This document shows positions 38,978-48,910 of a stretch of 64,000 nucleotides of DNA, piece after piece; position 1 is the first letter of the stretch; each line of letters begins with the position of its first letter. Below the pieces are notes generated by a model. The model was not told where the DNA came from. It did not search any database and saw only the letters and a list, made by a program, of their open reading frames with translations. Source of the DNA: Janibacter terrae NBRC 107853 (GTDB taxonomy: Bacteria > Actinomycetota > Actinomycetes > Actinomycetales > Dermatophilaceae); NCBI RefSeq assembly GCF_001591405.1, contig NZ_BCUV01000006.1, forward strand, positions 372,001-436,000. Reading direction: 5' to 3'. The translations under genes and the position numbers were made by a program.

Positions 38978-41268
38978 GGGGCGACCCGCGCGTCGTCGCC
39001 GGCCTCCTCGGCGCGGCGGCCGTCGTCGCGGTCACGCTCCCGCTCGGCGCGCTCTTCGAGGAGGCCCCGTGGATGCCGCCGGCCGTCGCCGGGGTACTGG
39101 CCGTCGCGGGCAGCGGGATGCTGCTGCGCGCCCTCACCCCCAACGCGGGTCTGGTCATCGTCGGCCAGACGCTCGCCGCGACGCTCTACGTCCTGCTGAC
39201 CCAGCTGCGCGACACCCTCTACGCCGGGCTCCTGCCCACCCCCGAGACGCTCGCCGCCCTGACCGACCACGTCGCCGACGCGCAGCGGACGGTCACGACC
39301 TACGCCGCGCCGGCCCCGTCCACCCCGGGCATCGTCGTCATGCTCGTCATCATCGTCGTGGTCGTGACCCTGGCGGTCGACATGTCGAGCGCCACCGCCG
39401 GGTCGCCGACGGTCGCGGGGCTCCCGCTCCTGTCCCTCTTCCTCGTCTCCGCGGCGAACTCCGGCGGGTCGCTGCACTGGGGCTGGTTCCTCGGGGGCGC
39501 CGGCCTCTGGCTCGCGATGGTCGTGCACCAGTCCGACCTCGACCTGCGGGGCTGGGCCACCTCGATCCCGCTCCTCGCTCAGGGCGACGGCCAGCAGTCC
39601 GCGACCCGCGCCCACCGCTGGCAGGCGGTCCGCCTCGGCGCGATCGCCATCGCCGGCGCCGTCGCCGTCACCACGGTCGTGCCGCACATGCCCACGCGCT
39701 TCGTGCTCGACGGGCTCGGTCGGCGCGGGACGGGCGTCGGCGACGGCACCGGCATCCGCCTGTCCACCCAGCTCGACCTCAAGCGCAGCCTCGAGTCGCC
39801 CAGCCAGGTCCCGGTCCTGCGCTACACGACCGACGACCCGACCCCGCAGCCGCTGCGGGTGGCGGTCGTGGAGGACTTCACCGACGGGTTCGGCCGGATG
39901 ACCTCGCGCACCCGCCAGCCGCAGGAGGGCTTCGTCCCGCGCGATCCCCTGGCCGACCTGCCCGAGGGCGTCGCCCGCGACCGTCGCAATGTCATCGTCG
40001 AGGACAACAGCGTGTCCGCGCCGCAGCTGCCCCTGCCCGCGCTCGTCGACTCCGCCGACCTCGGCGGCATCGCGTGGTCGCTGGGGCGCGACGGCACCGC
40101 TCGCGTGCAGCGCACCCCCGGCACCTACTCCGCGTCCTTCACCGAGCTCGACCCCCAGGACGAGGACTTCCCCGCGGGCAGCACCCAGCTCGCCGACCCC
40201 GTCGACCCGACGGCCTACCGGGACGAGTACCTCACCCTCGACCCCGGGTCCTCCGTCGAGATCACCGAGCTCGCCGACTCGCTGACGACGCCGGGTGAGA
40301 GCGAGATCCGGGCCGCCCGGGCGATCCAGGAGTACCTGCGCGGGCCCGATTTCGACTACGACCTGGAGCTCCCCCCTTCGCCCCCGGGCCGGGACCCGGT
40401 CGTGCACTTCCTACGGACCAAGGTGGGCTACTGCCAGCAGTTCGCCACGACGATGACCCTGCTCGCCCGCGCCCGCGGCATCCCCGCGCGCGTCGTCGTC
40501 GGCTTCCTCCCCGGCTCCTCCCCCGACGGCCGGCAGCGGGTCGTGCGCGCCAGCGACGCCCACGCGTGGCCGGAGCTGTACTTCGAAGGCGTGGGCTGGG
40601 TGCGGTTCGAGCCGACGCCCGGGGCGCGCGCGGCCTCCGTCCCCGGCTACACGATCCAGACCTCCGAGACAGGCGACTCGACGGACAGCGCGACGTCCAG
40701 CTCGTCGACGACGAGCAGCTCGTCCGCCGCGGCCCAGCCCGGCGAGGAGGCGACGTCCGTCGACCCCACGGCGGTCGCGGACGAGGGCACCCCCCGGTGG
40801 GTGTGGTGGCTGCTCGGTCTCGCCGGACTCGCGCTGCTGCTCGCGATCGTGCCGGTCACGGCGCGGCTCTCCCGACGTCGCGGGCGCTCGCGCGCCGAGG
40901 ACGACGCCGCCCGGGTCGAGCGGGAGTGGCAGGAGCTGGTCAGCCAGCTCGACGACCTCGGCATCCGGGCACCCGTGGGGTCCACCCCGCGGCAGGCCGG
41001 TGCCTGGCTCGGCCACCGCATGGCCCTCGAGCCACACGTGCAGGACCAGCTGGACCTCGTCGTGAGGACCCTGGAGACCGCGCGCTACGCCCCGGCCGGC
41101 AGCCAGCTGCCCGATGTGTCCCACGAGGTCGACGCGGTCGTCGGACGGGTCCGCTCCAGCCGTCAGCGCTCGGCCCAGGTGCGCTCGCTGCTGTGGCCCC
41201 AGGACGGCGTCGACACCTGGCGCGCGCTCGGCCGCGCCCTCTCGCGGCGCCTGACCCGGCGCCGCTGA
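38974..41268 (+). CDS. TgpA-like transglutaminase (DUF3488/DUF4129) membrane protein
   Basis: The protein is 764 residues. About five or six N-terminal membrane helices (DUF3488) occupy residues 1-230. The external transglutaminase-like domain has the catalytic cysteine in VGYCQQFATTMTLLARARG and the histidine/aspartate region ASDAHAWPELYFEG. A Ser/Thr-rich linker leads to one more helix (WVWWLLGLAGLALLLAIVP) and a cytoplasmic DUF4129 tail. It completes the moxR-DUF58 operon and is convergent with sigA, ending 10 bases from its stop. Confidence 0.88.
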   Translation: MRGDPRVVAGLLGAAAVVAVTLPLGALFEEAPWMPPAVAGVLAVAGSGMLLRALTPNAGLVIVGQTLAATLYVLLTQLRDTLYAGLLPTPETLAALTDHVADAQRTVTTYAAPAPSTPGIVVMLVIIVVVVTLAVDMSSATAGSPTVAGLPLLSLFLVSAANSGGSLHWGWFLGGAGLWLAMVVHQSDLDLRGWATSIPLLAQGDGQQSATRAHRWQAVRLGAIAIAGAVAVTTVVPHMPTRFVLDGLGRRGTGVGDGTGIRLSTQLDLKRSLESPSQVPVLRYTTDDPTPQPLRVAVVEDFTDGFGRMTSRTRQPQEGFVPRDPLADLPEGVARDRRNVIVEDNSVSAPQLPLPALVDSADLGGIAWSLGRDGTARVQRTPGTYSASFTELDPQDEDFPAGSTQLADPVDPTAYRDEYLTLDPGSSVEITELADSLTTPGESEIRAARAIQEYLRGPDFDYDLELPPSPPGRDPVVHFLRTKVGYCQQFATTMTLLARARGIPARVVVGFLPGSSPDGRQRVVRASDAHAWPELYFEGVGWVRFEPTPGARAASVPGYTIQTSETGDSTDSATSSSSTTSSSSAAAQPGEEATSVDPTAVADEGTPRWVWWLLGLAGLALLLAIVPVTARLSRRRGRSRAEDDAARVEREWQELVSQLDDLGIRAPVGSTPRQAGAWLGHRMALEPHVQDQLDLVVRTLETARYAPAGSQLPDVSHEVDAVVGRVRSSRQRSAQVRSLLWPQDGVDTWRALGRALSRRLTRRR

Positions 41269-41278
41269 GGGGTGGCGG

Positions 41279-42817
<1,539 letters not shown>

Positions 42818-42919
42818 CAACAACCTTTCGTCACGGAAGAATCCGCCGGGACCTCCAAGGGGTGGCGTTCGTCCCTCGGGCTCCGACTCGCCCGGTCGCT
42901 GCGCGCTGGGCTCGTCACC

Positions 42920-42925
42920 ATTATA
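42920..42925 (-). promoter_or_regulatory. Probable -10 element for sigA
   Basis: A perfect TATAAT on the minus strand lies in a short AT-rich patch. It predicts a start near 42913 and a leader of about 95 bases. No good -35 hexamer is visible at 16-18 bases upstream, so strength depends on other contacts. Confidence 0.5.
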
Positions 42926-42948
42926 AAACGCGGTGCGCCGAAATGCCG

Positions 42949-42976
42949 CAGCGGGCGCCCCGAAGGACGCCCGCTG
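42949..42976 (-). terminator. Hairpin terminator after the universal stress gene
   Basis: Arms CAGCGGGCG (42949-42957) and CGCCCGCTG (42968-42976) form a perfect 9-bp stem with a GC-rich loop. It starts 26 bases after the stress gene stop and directly precedes the sigA promoter. Confidence 0.7.
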
Positions 42977-43002
42977 GGTCGGTTGGTGCCGTGCGTGGCG
43001 GC

Positions 43003-43401
43003 TCAGCGCGCCTTGACGGCGAGCACGTCGCACGGCGCGTCGAGCAGCACCCGCTGGGCGTTGGAGCCGAGGATCAGCTTGCCGACCGGCGTGCGCTTGC
43101 GCAGGCCGATGATGATCAGGCTGGCGTCGGTCTCCTCGGCGACGACGATGAGGTCCTCGGCCGGCTCCTTGCCACGGACGAGCCCGCGGACCTCACCCTC
43201 GACGCCGGCCTCCTCGAGACGGGTCCGGACCTGTTTGAGGTCCTGCTCGTTCTTGCGTGCGATGTCGCCGCTCATCCCCACGCCCCCCCGGTCGGAGTGG
43301 ATGACGACGAGCGGCTCCTTGCGCAGGTGGCACTCCTCGAAGGCCCGCTCGAGAGCGGCCTCGCCCTCCTTGGTGGACACATACCCCACGACGATCGTCA
43401 T
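43003..43401 (-). CDS. Universal stress protein (UspA family)
   Basis: This is a single-domain Usp of 132 residues. The ATP-binding signature G-x2-G-x9-G-S/T is visible in [23 protein letters not shown] near the C-terminus, so it is of the nucleotide-binding class. The N-terminal strand [19 protein letters not shown] is typical. It stands alone between sigA and metX, with its own terminator. Confidence 0.9.
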   Translation of the reverse strand: MTIVVGYVSTKEGEAALERAFEECHLRKEPLVVIHSDRGGVGMSGDIARKNEQDLKQVRTRLEEAGVEGEVRGLVRGKEPAEDLIVVAEETDASLIIIGLRKRTPVGKLILGSNAQRVLLDAPCDVLAVKAR

Positions 43402-43474
43402 CGATGCTCCTCAACAGATACTCGGTTCCTGAATGACCTGTGCCAGACGCTACACCGGCGGCGCGTGACGTGTC

Positions 43475-44623
43475 TCACTCACACGCGGCCGTGTCCCCGG
43501 CGAGCACGCGGCGGAGCAGCCCGGCGACCTGGTCGACCTCGGTGAGGAACCCGTCGTGGCCCACCCGGGAGGAGATCGTCGTCAGCTGCGCCCGTGGGTG
43601 CAGTCGCGCGAGCTCCTCCGAGAGGCGGGGCGGGTAGAGACGGTCGGAGTCCACCGGCGCGAGGACCAGGCGACCGGCGAAGGGGGCGAGCGCCGCCTCG
43701 ACCCCGCCGCGCCCGCGACCCAGGTCGTGCGAGTTCATCGCCTCGGAGAGCACCGCGTACGAGTTGGCGTCGAAGCGACGCGCGAGCTTGCCGCCGTGGT
43801 GGTCGAGGTAGCTCTCCACGGCATAGCGCGGACGACCGCACTCCCCCGCCGGCTCGTCCTGCTCCCGGCGACCGAAGCGCTCGTGCAGCTCGATCTCGCT
43901 GCGGTAGGTCACGTGGGCGATGCGGCGGGCGATGCCGAGACCGACCTCAGGACCCTGCGGGTGGTCGTAGTAGTCGCCGTCGGCGAACCAGGGGTCGTTG
44001 CGGATCGCGAGGATCTGGGCCTGGCTCCAGCCGATCTGCTCCGCAGTCGCGTAGCCGCTCGTGGCCAGGGCGATGGCGGTACCGACCCGGTCGGGGTGAC
44101 CAGCCGCCCACTCGAGGGTGCGCATGCCGCCCATGGAGCCGCCGATGACCGTGTGCCAGCGCCCGATGCCCAGCGCGTCGGCGAGCGCCGCCTCTGCCGC
44201 GACCTGGTCGCGGATCGTCAGCCGGGGGAAGCGCCCACCCCACGGCCGACCGTCCGCTGCGAGCGTCCCGGGACCGGTGCTGCCCTGGCAGCCGCCGAGG
44301 ACGTTGATCGCGACGACGAAGTACTCGTCGCTGTCCAGGGGGGCGCCGGACCCGATCAGGCCCGGCCACCACCCGTCGGTCGGGTGTCCCGGACCGGCCT
44401 GGCCCACGACGTGGCTGTCGCCGGTGAGGGCGTGCTCGACGAGGACCGCGTTGTCCCGGGCCGGGTCGAGCTCGCCCCAGGTCTCGTAGGCGAGCACCAC
44501 GTCAGGCAGGCGTTCGCCGGACTCGAGCGTGAGGTCCCCGATGCGCAGGAAGTGCCGGTCCCCCGGCTCGTCGCCGTCGCGCCACAGCGCGGTGTTGCTG
44601 GGGGGTGTGGTGGTGACGCTCAT
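43475..44623 (-). CDS. metX: Homoserine O-acetyltransferase MetX
   Basis: MetX acetylates homoserine using acetyl-CoA, the committed step to methionine by direct sulfhydrylation. It has 382 residues and an alpha/beta-hydrolase fold. The nucleophile elbow GGSMGG carries the catalytic serine near residue 158. The aspartate is in APVDSDRLYPP and the histidine in SRVGHDGFLTE. The ATG at 44623 (MSVTTTPP) lies just downstream of a SAM-IV riboswitch; an in-frame GTG/ATG further upstream would fall inside the riboswitch. Its product is the substrate of MetY (58305-59624). Confidence 0.95.
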   Translation of the reverse strand: MSVTTTPPSNTALWRDGDEPGDRHFLRIGDLTLESGERLPDVVLAYETWGELDPARDNAVLVEHALTGDSHVVGQAGPGHPTDGWWPGLIGSGAPLDSDEYFVVAINVLGGCQGSTGPGTLAADGRPWGGRFPRLTIRDQVAAEAALADALGIGRWHTVIGGSMGGMRTLEWAAGHPDRVGTAIALATSGYATAEQIGWSQAQILAIRNDPWFADGDYYDHPQGPEVGLGIARRIAHVTYRSEIELHERFGRREQDEPAGECGRPRYAVESYLDHHGGKLARRFDANSYAVLSEAMNSHDLGRGRGGVEAALAPFAGRLVLAPVDSDRLYPPRLSEELARLHPRAQLTTISSRVGHDGFLTEVDQVAGLLRRVLAGDTAACE

Positions 44624-44635
44624 CGACGGTGCTCC

Positions 44636-44752
44636 CGGGGTCTCGCCTTGCCGCACCACTGCGATGCGGCCCGGTCATCACCCGGGGCACCCCGTCGCGA
44701 GGAGGGTTGCCGGCCAGCAAGCCGGGGCTTGACGCTGGCACTCATGACCTGG
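44636..44752 (-). promoter_or_regulatory. SAM-IV riboswitch controlling metX
   Basis: The minus strand reads GGTCATGAGTGCCAGCGTC, then the GGCCGGCAACCCTCC core, then GGGGTGCCCCGGGTGATGACC at the close of the P1 helix (core 44673-44749). This matches the SAM-IV consensus of actinobacteria. A further hairpin (CCGCA/TGCGG, about 44649-44670) follows P1, as SAM-IV requires. A TAGAGT -10 (44758-44763) puts transcription start at its 5' end. The aptamer ends about 13 bases before the ATG, so control is probably at translation start. When SAM is high, MetX should fall. Confidence 0.9.
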
Positions 44753-44806
44753 CGACAACTCTAACCACAGCGGCCCCACGGGATCGAGTCCGGTCCGTTG
44801 TCCGGA

Positions 44807-45913
44807 CTAGGCCGCGGGGTGGCGCCCGGCGCGCGCGTCGGGCCCGAGGTCCCAGGGCCGCAGCCCGGCGGACAGCAGGTCGAGCATGAGACCGGCGAGC
44901 CGGTAGCCGGGCTCGATCTGCAGCGCGCGCTCGAGGCAGCTGCCGGCGATCGTGCCGTCCCCCATCCACCACGCGATGTGCGCCGTGCAGGTGAGCAGCG
45001 GGGGCGTGAGCTCCTCGGGCACGAGCCGCCCGAGCTCGGCGACGCGGGCGCGGACCGCGAGGACGTCCTCCTGGTGGCGACCGACGTCGACGGCAGCATC
45101 GGGCACGGACCCGGCGTCCGGGTCCACGAGGGCCCACGGGCAGCGCGCCAGCGCCGTGCGGGCGTGCTCGACGAGGGGGTCGCCGAAGGTGGCGAAGGGC
45201 ACGGCTCCGGGGCAGAGCCCGCCGAGGAGCGCGTCACGCCAGTCGACGTCCTGCAGCGACGCGGAGAGGACGAGGAGCTCTGCGTCGCTGAGCTCGGCGA
45301 CCGGGGTCGCGTCGGCGGAGGGGTCGAGCAGCCGCGCCCAGGTCCGGGCCACCTGCTGGTGCGCGAACTCCTCCTCGAGCGGGTTCACGGCGAGCGCGAC
45401 CCGACGGGCCCTGGCCTCGTCGCGCTCCGGCAGCACGGCGTCGACCAGGTGCGCACGGCTCGGCAGCGGGCAGACCCCTGCCTCGACGAAGGTGGCGACG
45501 GCGGGCACGTCCTCGGGTCGGGGCAGCGGGATGCCGAGGCGACGCCTGGCCCGGGGCCCGCCTGCGGGGTAGCAGCGCCCGTCGCGGACCACGAAGTGCT
45601 CCTGCACCCGCAGCCCGGCCTCGCCGGCGGCGGCGGTCATCGCCGCGCGGAGGTGGCGGGACTCCCCTTCGTCCTCCTCGAAGGCCATGAGCAGGACTGC
45701 GGTGGCCCCCTCCCGCACCGCGATGGCGATGGCGTGCTCCGCGACGGCCCGGCAGGCCGCGGGCTCGGGCACGAGGTCGTGCCGCTGCAGCAGGCCGAGC
45801 CGGCGGCCGCGCATCACGGTCAGGCAGAGGGAGGGGCCCGGGTGGTACCCGAGCTGGTACGGGAGGATGACGGCGAGCTCGGCGGCGTCGCGAGGTCTGG
45901 CGATGTGGTCCAT
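44807..45913 (-). CDS. DUF4192 family protein
   Basis: The protein is 368 residues and soluble. It has the DUF4192 N-terminus (IARPRDAAELAVILPYQLGYHPGPSL), a family found almost only in actinobacteria with unknown function. A mid-segment GRCYPAGGPRARRRLG and a TPR-like C-terminal region (CTAHIAWWMGDGTIAGSCLERALQIEPGYRLAGLMLDLL, given as positions about 307-345) are visible. Its stop lies in a 7-bp-arm inverted repeat (44787-44793/44802-44808) that could end transcription before metX. Confidence 0.85.
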   Translation of the reverse strand: MDHIARPRDAAELAVILPYQLGYHPGPSLCLTVMRGRRLGLLQRHDLVPEPAACRAVAEHAIAIAVREGATAVLLMAFEEDEGESRHLRAAMTAAAGEAGLRVQEHFVVRDGRCYPAGGPRARRRLGIPLPRPEDVPAVATFVEAGVCPLPSRAHLVDAVLPERDEARARRVALAVNPLEEEFAHQQVARTWARLLDPSADATPVAELSDAELLVLSASLQDVDWRDALLGGLCPGAVPFATFGDPLVEHARTALARCPWALVDPDAGSVPDAAVDVGRHQEDVLAVRARVAELGRLVPEELTPPLLTCTAHIAWWMGDGTIAGSCLERALQIEPGYRLAGLMLDLLSAGLRPWDLGPDARAGRHPAA

Positions 45914-46003
45914 GCCGACGAATCTGGCGCCTGCAGAGGGCGCCGGCAGCGACCGGGCGGATCCTGTGGAAACCCGGACGTCAGGCAGGTGGTCTGCGGA
46001 CGG

Positions 46004-46426
46004 TCAGTCGCGCACGACGTGCGAGCGGACCGTCGGGCCGGGCTCCCACTGCTGCTGCGGCGGGGTCCACTGCTGGCGCCCGGACGCGCCTGCGGCCACC
46101 GCCTGCTCCCAGGCGATGAAGTCCTCGGTCTCCCGCACCAGGGTCGTGGCGACCCAGCCGATGACCATGACGTCGTCGAGCAGGCCGAGGGCGAGGAGGA
46201 GGCCCTCCGGGACCACGTCGATCGGCGAGACGACGTAGCCGACACCGGCGAGCAGGAGCATCAGGCGGCTGGACGACAGACCGGTGTACTGCCCCGCGCG
46301 GACCGCGCGGATCATCCGGGGGACGGCGCGCAGGCGGGTCCAGAGGCTGGGCCCGCCTGGTCGCGCCGCGCTGCGGACGGCGGAGGCGAGGTGGGTGGCG
46401 TTGCGGACGCGGCTGGTCGTGGCCAT
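46004..46426 (-). CDS. YkvA/DUF1232 domain membrane protein
   Basis: The product is 140 residues. The DUF1232 core is RLMLLLAGVGYVVSPIDVVPEG followed by a hydrophobic LLLALGLLDDVMVIGWVATTLV. The conserved YxxSPIDxxPE motif is the family hallmark. An AGGAG site seven bases before the ATG at 46426 fixes the start. No partner gene is close enough to suggest a function. The 90-base gap to the DUF4192 gene holds nothing I recognise. Confidence 0.82.
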   Translation of the reverse strand: MATTSRVRNATHLASAVRSAARPGGPSLWTRLRAVPRMIRAVRAGQYTGLSSSRLMLLLAGVGYVVSPIDVVPEGLLLALGLLDDVMVIGWVATTLVRETEDFIAWEQAVAAGASGRQQWTPPQQQWEPGPTVRSHVVRD

Positions 46427-46520
46427 GTCGGTCTCCTGACGCTCAGGCGTGCCCGGTCCGGGCGCGCTCCGCTGGATCCAACGTAGCGCGCCCGGTCCGG
46501 ATTCCCTCAGGAGCTCGGCG

Positions 46521-48059
46521 TCACTCCCGTGCGCCGACCGACTCCCGGGGAGCGCCCTGGGTGAGCTGGCCGTCGGCACGCAGCTCCCAGAACTGCGCAC
46601 CCTCGATCCCGAGCTCACGCGGGTCGAACTGCGGGTCGATGCCCCGGGCCTTCTGCGCGCGGTAGTCCTTGAGGGCCTTCAGGGCCGGGACCTGGAGCAG
46701 CAGGATGCCCAGGATGTTGAGCCAGGCCATCGTGCCGACACCGATGTCGCCGAGGCCCCACGCGGAGCCGGCCGTCGTCGTCGCCCCGTAGGCGGCAGAG
46801 ACGAGGATCAACCCCTGCAGCGCCCGGATCATCCCGCGGCGCACGGTGGCGCTGCGGATCTTGCGGGTGAGGTAGGCGAGGTTGACCTCGGCCATGTAGT
46901 AGTACGCCACCATCGTCGTGAAGGCGAAGAAGACGAGCGCCAGGGCCACGAAGCTCGAGCCGATACCGGGCGCGAAGCTGTCCAGGCCCGCCTGCACGAA
47001 GCCCGGGCCGGGCTCGACGTCGGTCCCGATCGCTCCCTCGTAGAGCGTCGGTCCGGGGTAGCTCTCGCCCCTGAAGACCGAGTACATGTCGGTCGAGATG
47101 ATGATGAAGGCCGTCGCGGTGCACACGAAGAGGGTGTCGATGTAGACGGCGAAGGCCTGGACGAAGCCCTGCTTCGCCGGGTGCGAGACCTCGGCGGCGG
47201 CGGCGTGGTGCGGGCCGGTGCCCTGGCCCGCCTCGTTGGAGTAGATGCCGCGCTGGACGCCCCACTTGACCGCCTGGCCGATGATCGCGCCGTAGACCGC
47301 GTGGCCGCCGAAGGCACCCGAGAAGATCTCGCTGAAGACGTGACCGATCTGGTCGGCGTTGACGAAGAAGACGACGAGGGCGAAGAGGATGTAGAGGATC
47401 GCCATCGGCGGCACGACGAAGGCGGCGAAGGTCGCGATGCGCTTGACGCCGCCGATGACGATGAAGGCCAGCGCGATGACGATGCCGATGGCCGTCACCC
47501 ACGTCGGGACGCCCCACGCTGCGTCGAGCGCCGAGGACATGCCGTTGGCCTGCACGCCGGGCAGGAAGAAGCTCATGGCGAAGACGGTGACGACGGCGAA
47601 GGTGACGGCGTAGACGAGCGAGAGCGTGCGCCACCGGTGGGCGTAGGCCTTCTCGAAGTAGTACGCCGGACCGCCCCGGTACTCACCGGTGTCGGGGTCC
47701 TTCTCCTTGTAGATCTGGCCGAGGGTGCACTCGATGAAGGAGGTCGCCGCACCGAGGAAGGCGACCGCCCACATCCAGAAGACGGCGCCCGGGCCGCCGA
47801 AGGCGATGGCGGTGGCGACACCACCGATGTTGCCCATGCCGACGCGGTTGGCGAGCGACATCATCAGCGACTGGAAGGACGAGGTCCCGTCGACCGAGTC
47901 CTCCCCCTCCCGCAGCTGCTTGACCATGTCCGGGATCCCGAGGACCTGGACGAGGCGGGTGCGGATGGTGAAGTACAGGCCGGCCACGAGGCAGAGCCCG
48001 ACGAGCGGGATCGACCAGATGAAGCCGTTGGCGCCGTCCACGAGTTCGGCGAAGGACAT
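46521..48059 (-). CDS. Alanine:sodium symporter (AGCS family)
   Basis: This is a 512-residue membrane protein of the AlsT/AgcS family, which imports alanine or glycine with sodium. About ten to eleven helices are visible. The family motifs are NRVGMGNIGGVATAIAFGGPGAVFWMW, GVQRGIYSNEAGQGTGPHHAAAAEV and VYIDTLFVCTATAFII. It is read after a terminator hairpin at 48085-48118 and so has its own promoter or read-through. Confidence 0.93.
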   Translation of the reverse strand: MSFAELVDGANGFIWSIPLVGLCLVAGLYFTIRTRLVQVLGIPDMVKQLREGEDSVDGTSSFQSLMMSLANRVGMGNIGGVATAIAFGGPGAVFWMWAVAFLGAATSFIECTLGQIYKEKDPDTGEYRGGPAYYFEKAYAHRWRTLSLVYAVTFAVVTVFAMSFFLPGVQANGMSSALDAAWGVPTWVTAIGIVIALAFIVIGGVKRIATFAAFVVPPMAILYILFALVVFFVNADQIGHVFSEIFSGAFGGHAVYGAIIGQAVKWGVQRGIYSNEAGQGTGPHHAAAAEVSHPAKQGFVQAFAVYIDTLFVCTATAFIIISTDMYSVFRGESYPGPTLYEGAIGTDVEPGPGFVQAGLDSFAPGIGSSFVALALVFFAFTTMVAYYYMAEVNLAYLTRKIRSATVRRGMIRALQGLILVSAAYGATTTAGSAWGLGDIGVGTMAWLNILGILLLQVPALKALKDYRAQKARGIDPQFDPRELGIEGAQFWELRADGQLTQGAPRESVGARE

Positions 48060-48084
48060 GGGGGCAACTCTCCGTTGAGCGGGT

Positions 48085-48118
48085 CAGGGGCCCGGCGGAC
48101 GATACCGCCGGGCCCCTG
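48085..48118 (-). terminator. Strong hairpin terminator after the EcsC-family gene
   Basis: A perfect 14-bp stem (48085-48098 with 48105-48118, CAGGGGCCCGGCGG and its complement) closes a 6-base loop, 20 bases after the EcsC-gene stop. It separates that gene from the symporter. Confidence 0.8.
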
Positions 48119-48138
48119 CGCGCGCACCTCGAGATCGG

Positions 48139-48858
48139 TCAGCCGCGCGGCGGGAACTCCGTGCGCACGTGCTGGGCCAGCTGGCGCATCAGCCACACGT
48201 CCATGCCGGCCCCGACGCCACCGCCGACGAGTGGGACCATCTTGCCGAAGCGCGAGAAGACGCCCTTGCCGGCCCGCGAGAGGATGCGGAAGCCGACGGC
48301 CTTGTTGACGACCATGAGGGCCGGTCCGGGCAGTCGCTGGGCGGCCAGGCCGGCGAGGCGCCCGGTCGGCGCGACCATGCCGGCCTTGGCGAGCAGGTCC
48401 TGCGCGTCGGCACCGACCAGGCTGAGCAGGACGGCCGAGCGGATCTCGGGCTGGGTCAGGTCGTAGCCGCGCACCCTGGCCACGGCCGCGGACATGCGGG
48501 TGGCGAGGACGTAGAAGCCGAAGATGTTGGCGGGCAGGGCGACCCACATCGTCGCGAACCCGCCGAGGTTGGTGAGGAAGCCGCTGGCGGCAGCCAGCTT
48601 GAGCGTGTCGCCGACGATCTCGTCGACGGCCTTGTCGGCGTCACCGCCGTGCTCGGCCAGGGCCCGGTCGGCGACCGTGGCGGCGGAGTCGAAGGGCCCG
48701 CGTCCGTCGATGCCGGTGTCGAGCAGGTTCTCGACGAGCTTGAGGGTCGAGCCGCCCAGCGCGTCCTGGCTCGCGGGGTCGTGCGCCTGCTCGATCGCGG
48801 TGCGGGTGTCCTTGACCTTGGTGCGGCCGAGGCCCAGGCGGTCGGAGATGAATCCCAT
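48139..48858 (-). CDS. EcsC-family protein
   Basis: The protein is 239 residues. It has the EcsC-family pattern of a helical N-terminus, a hydrophobic hairpin (NLGGFATMWVALPANIFGFYVLATRM) and a C-terminal glycine-rich membrane segment (VPLVGGGVGAGMDVWLMRQLA). The family is named from a gene in the Bacillus ecs locus, but its role is unknown. It is divergent from the PolA-like gene, with 52 bases between them. Confidence 0.8.
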   Translation of the reverse strand: MGFISDRLGLGRTKVKDTRTAIEQAHDPASQDALGGSTLKLVENLLDTGIDGRGPFDSAATVADRALAEHGGDADKAVDEIVGDTLKLAAASGFLTNLGGFATMWVALPANIFGFYVLATRMSAAVARVRGYDLTQPEIRSAVLLSLVGADAQDLLAKAGMVAPTGRLAGLAAQRLPGPALMVVNKAVGFRILSRAGKGVFSRFGKMVPLVGGGVGAGMDVWLMRQLAQHVRTEFPPRG

Positions 48859-48910
48859 GTGACGTCCTCTCTGCGGGTGCAGCGGTGGTCTGTCCTGGGC
48901 CGATCCTGTC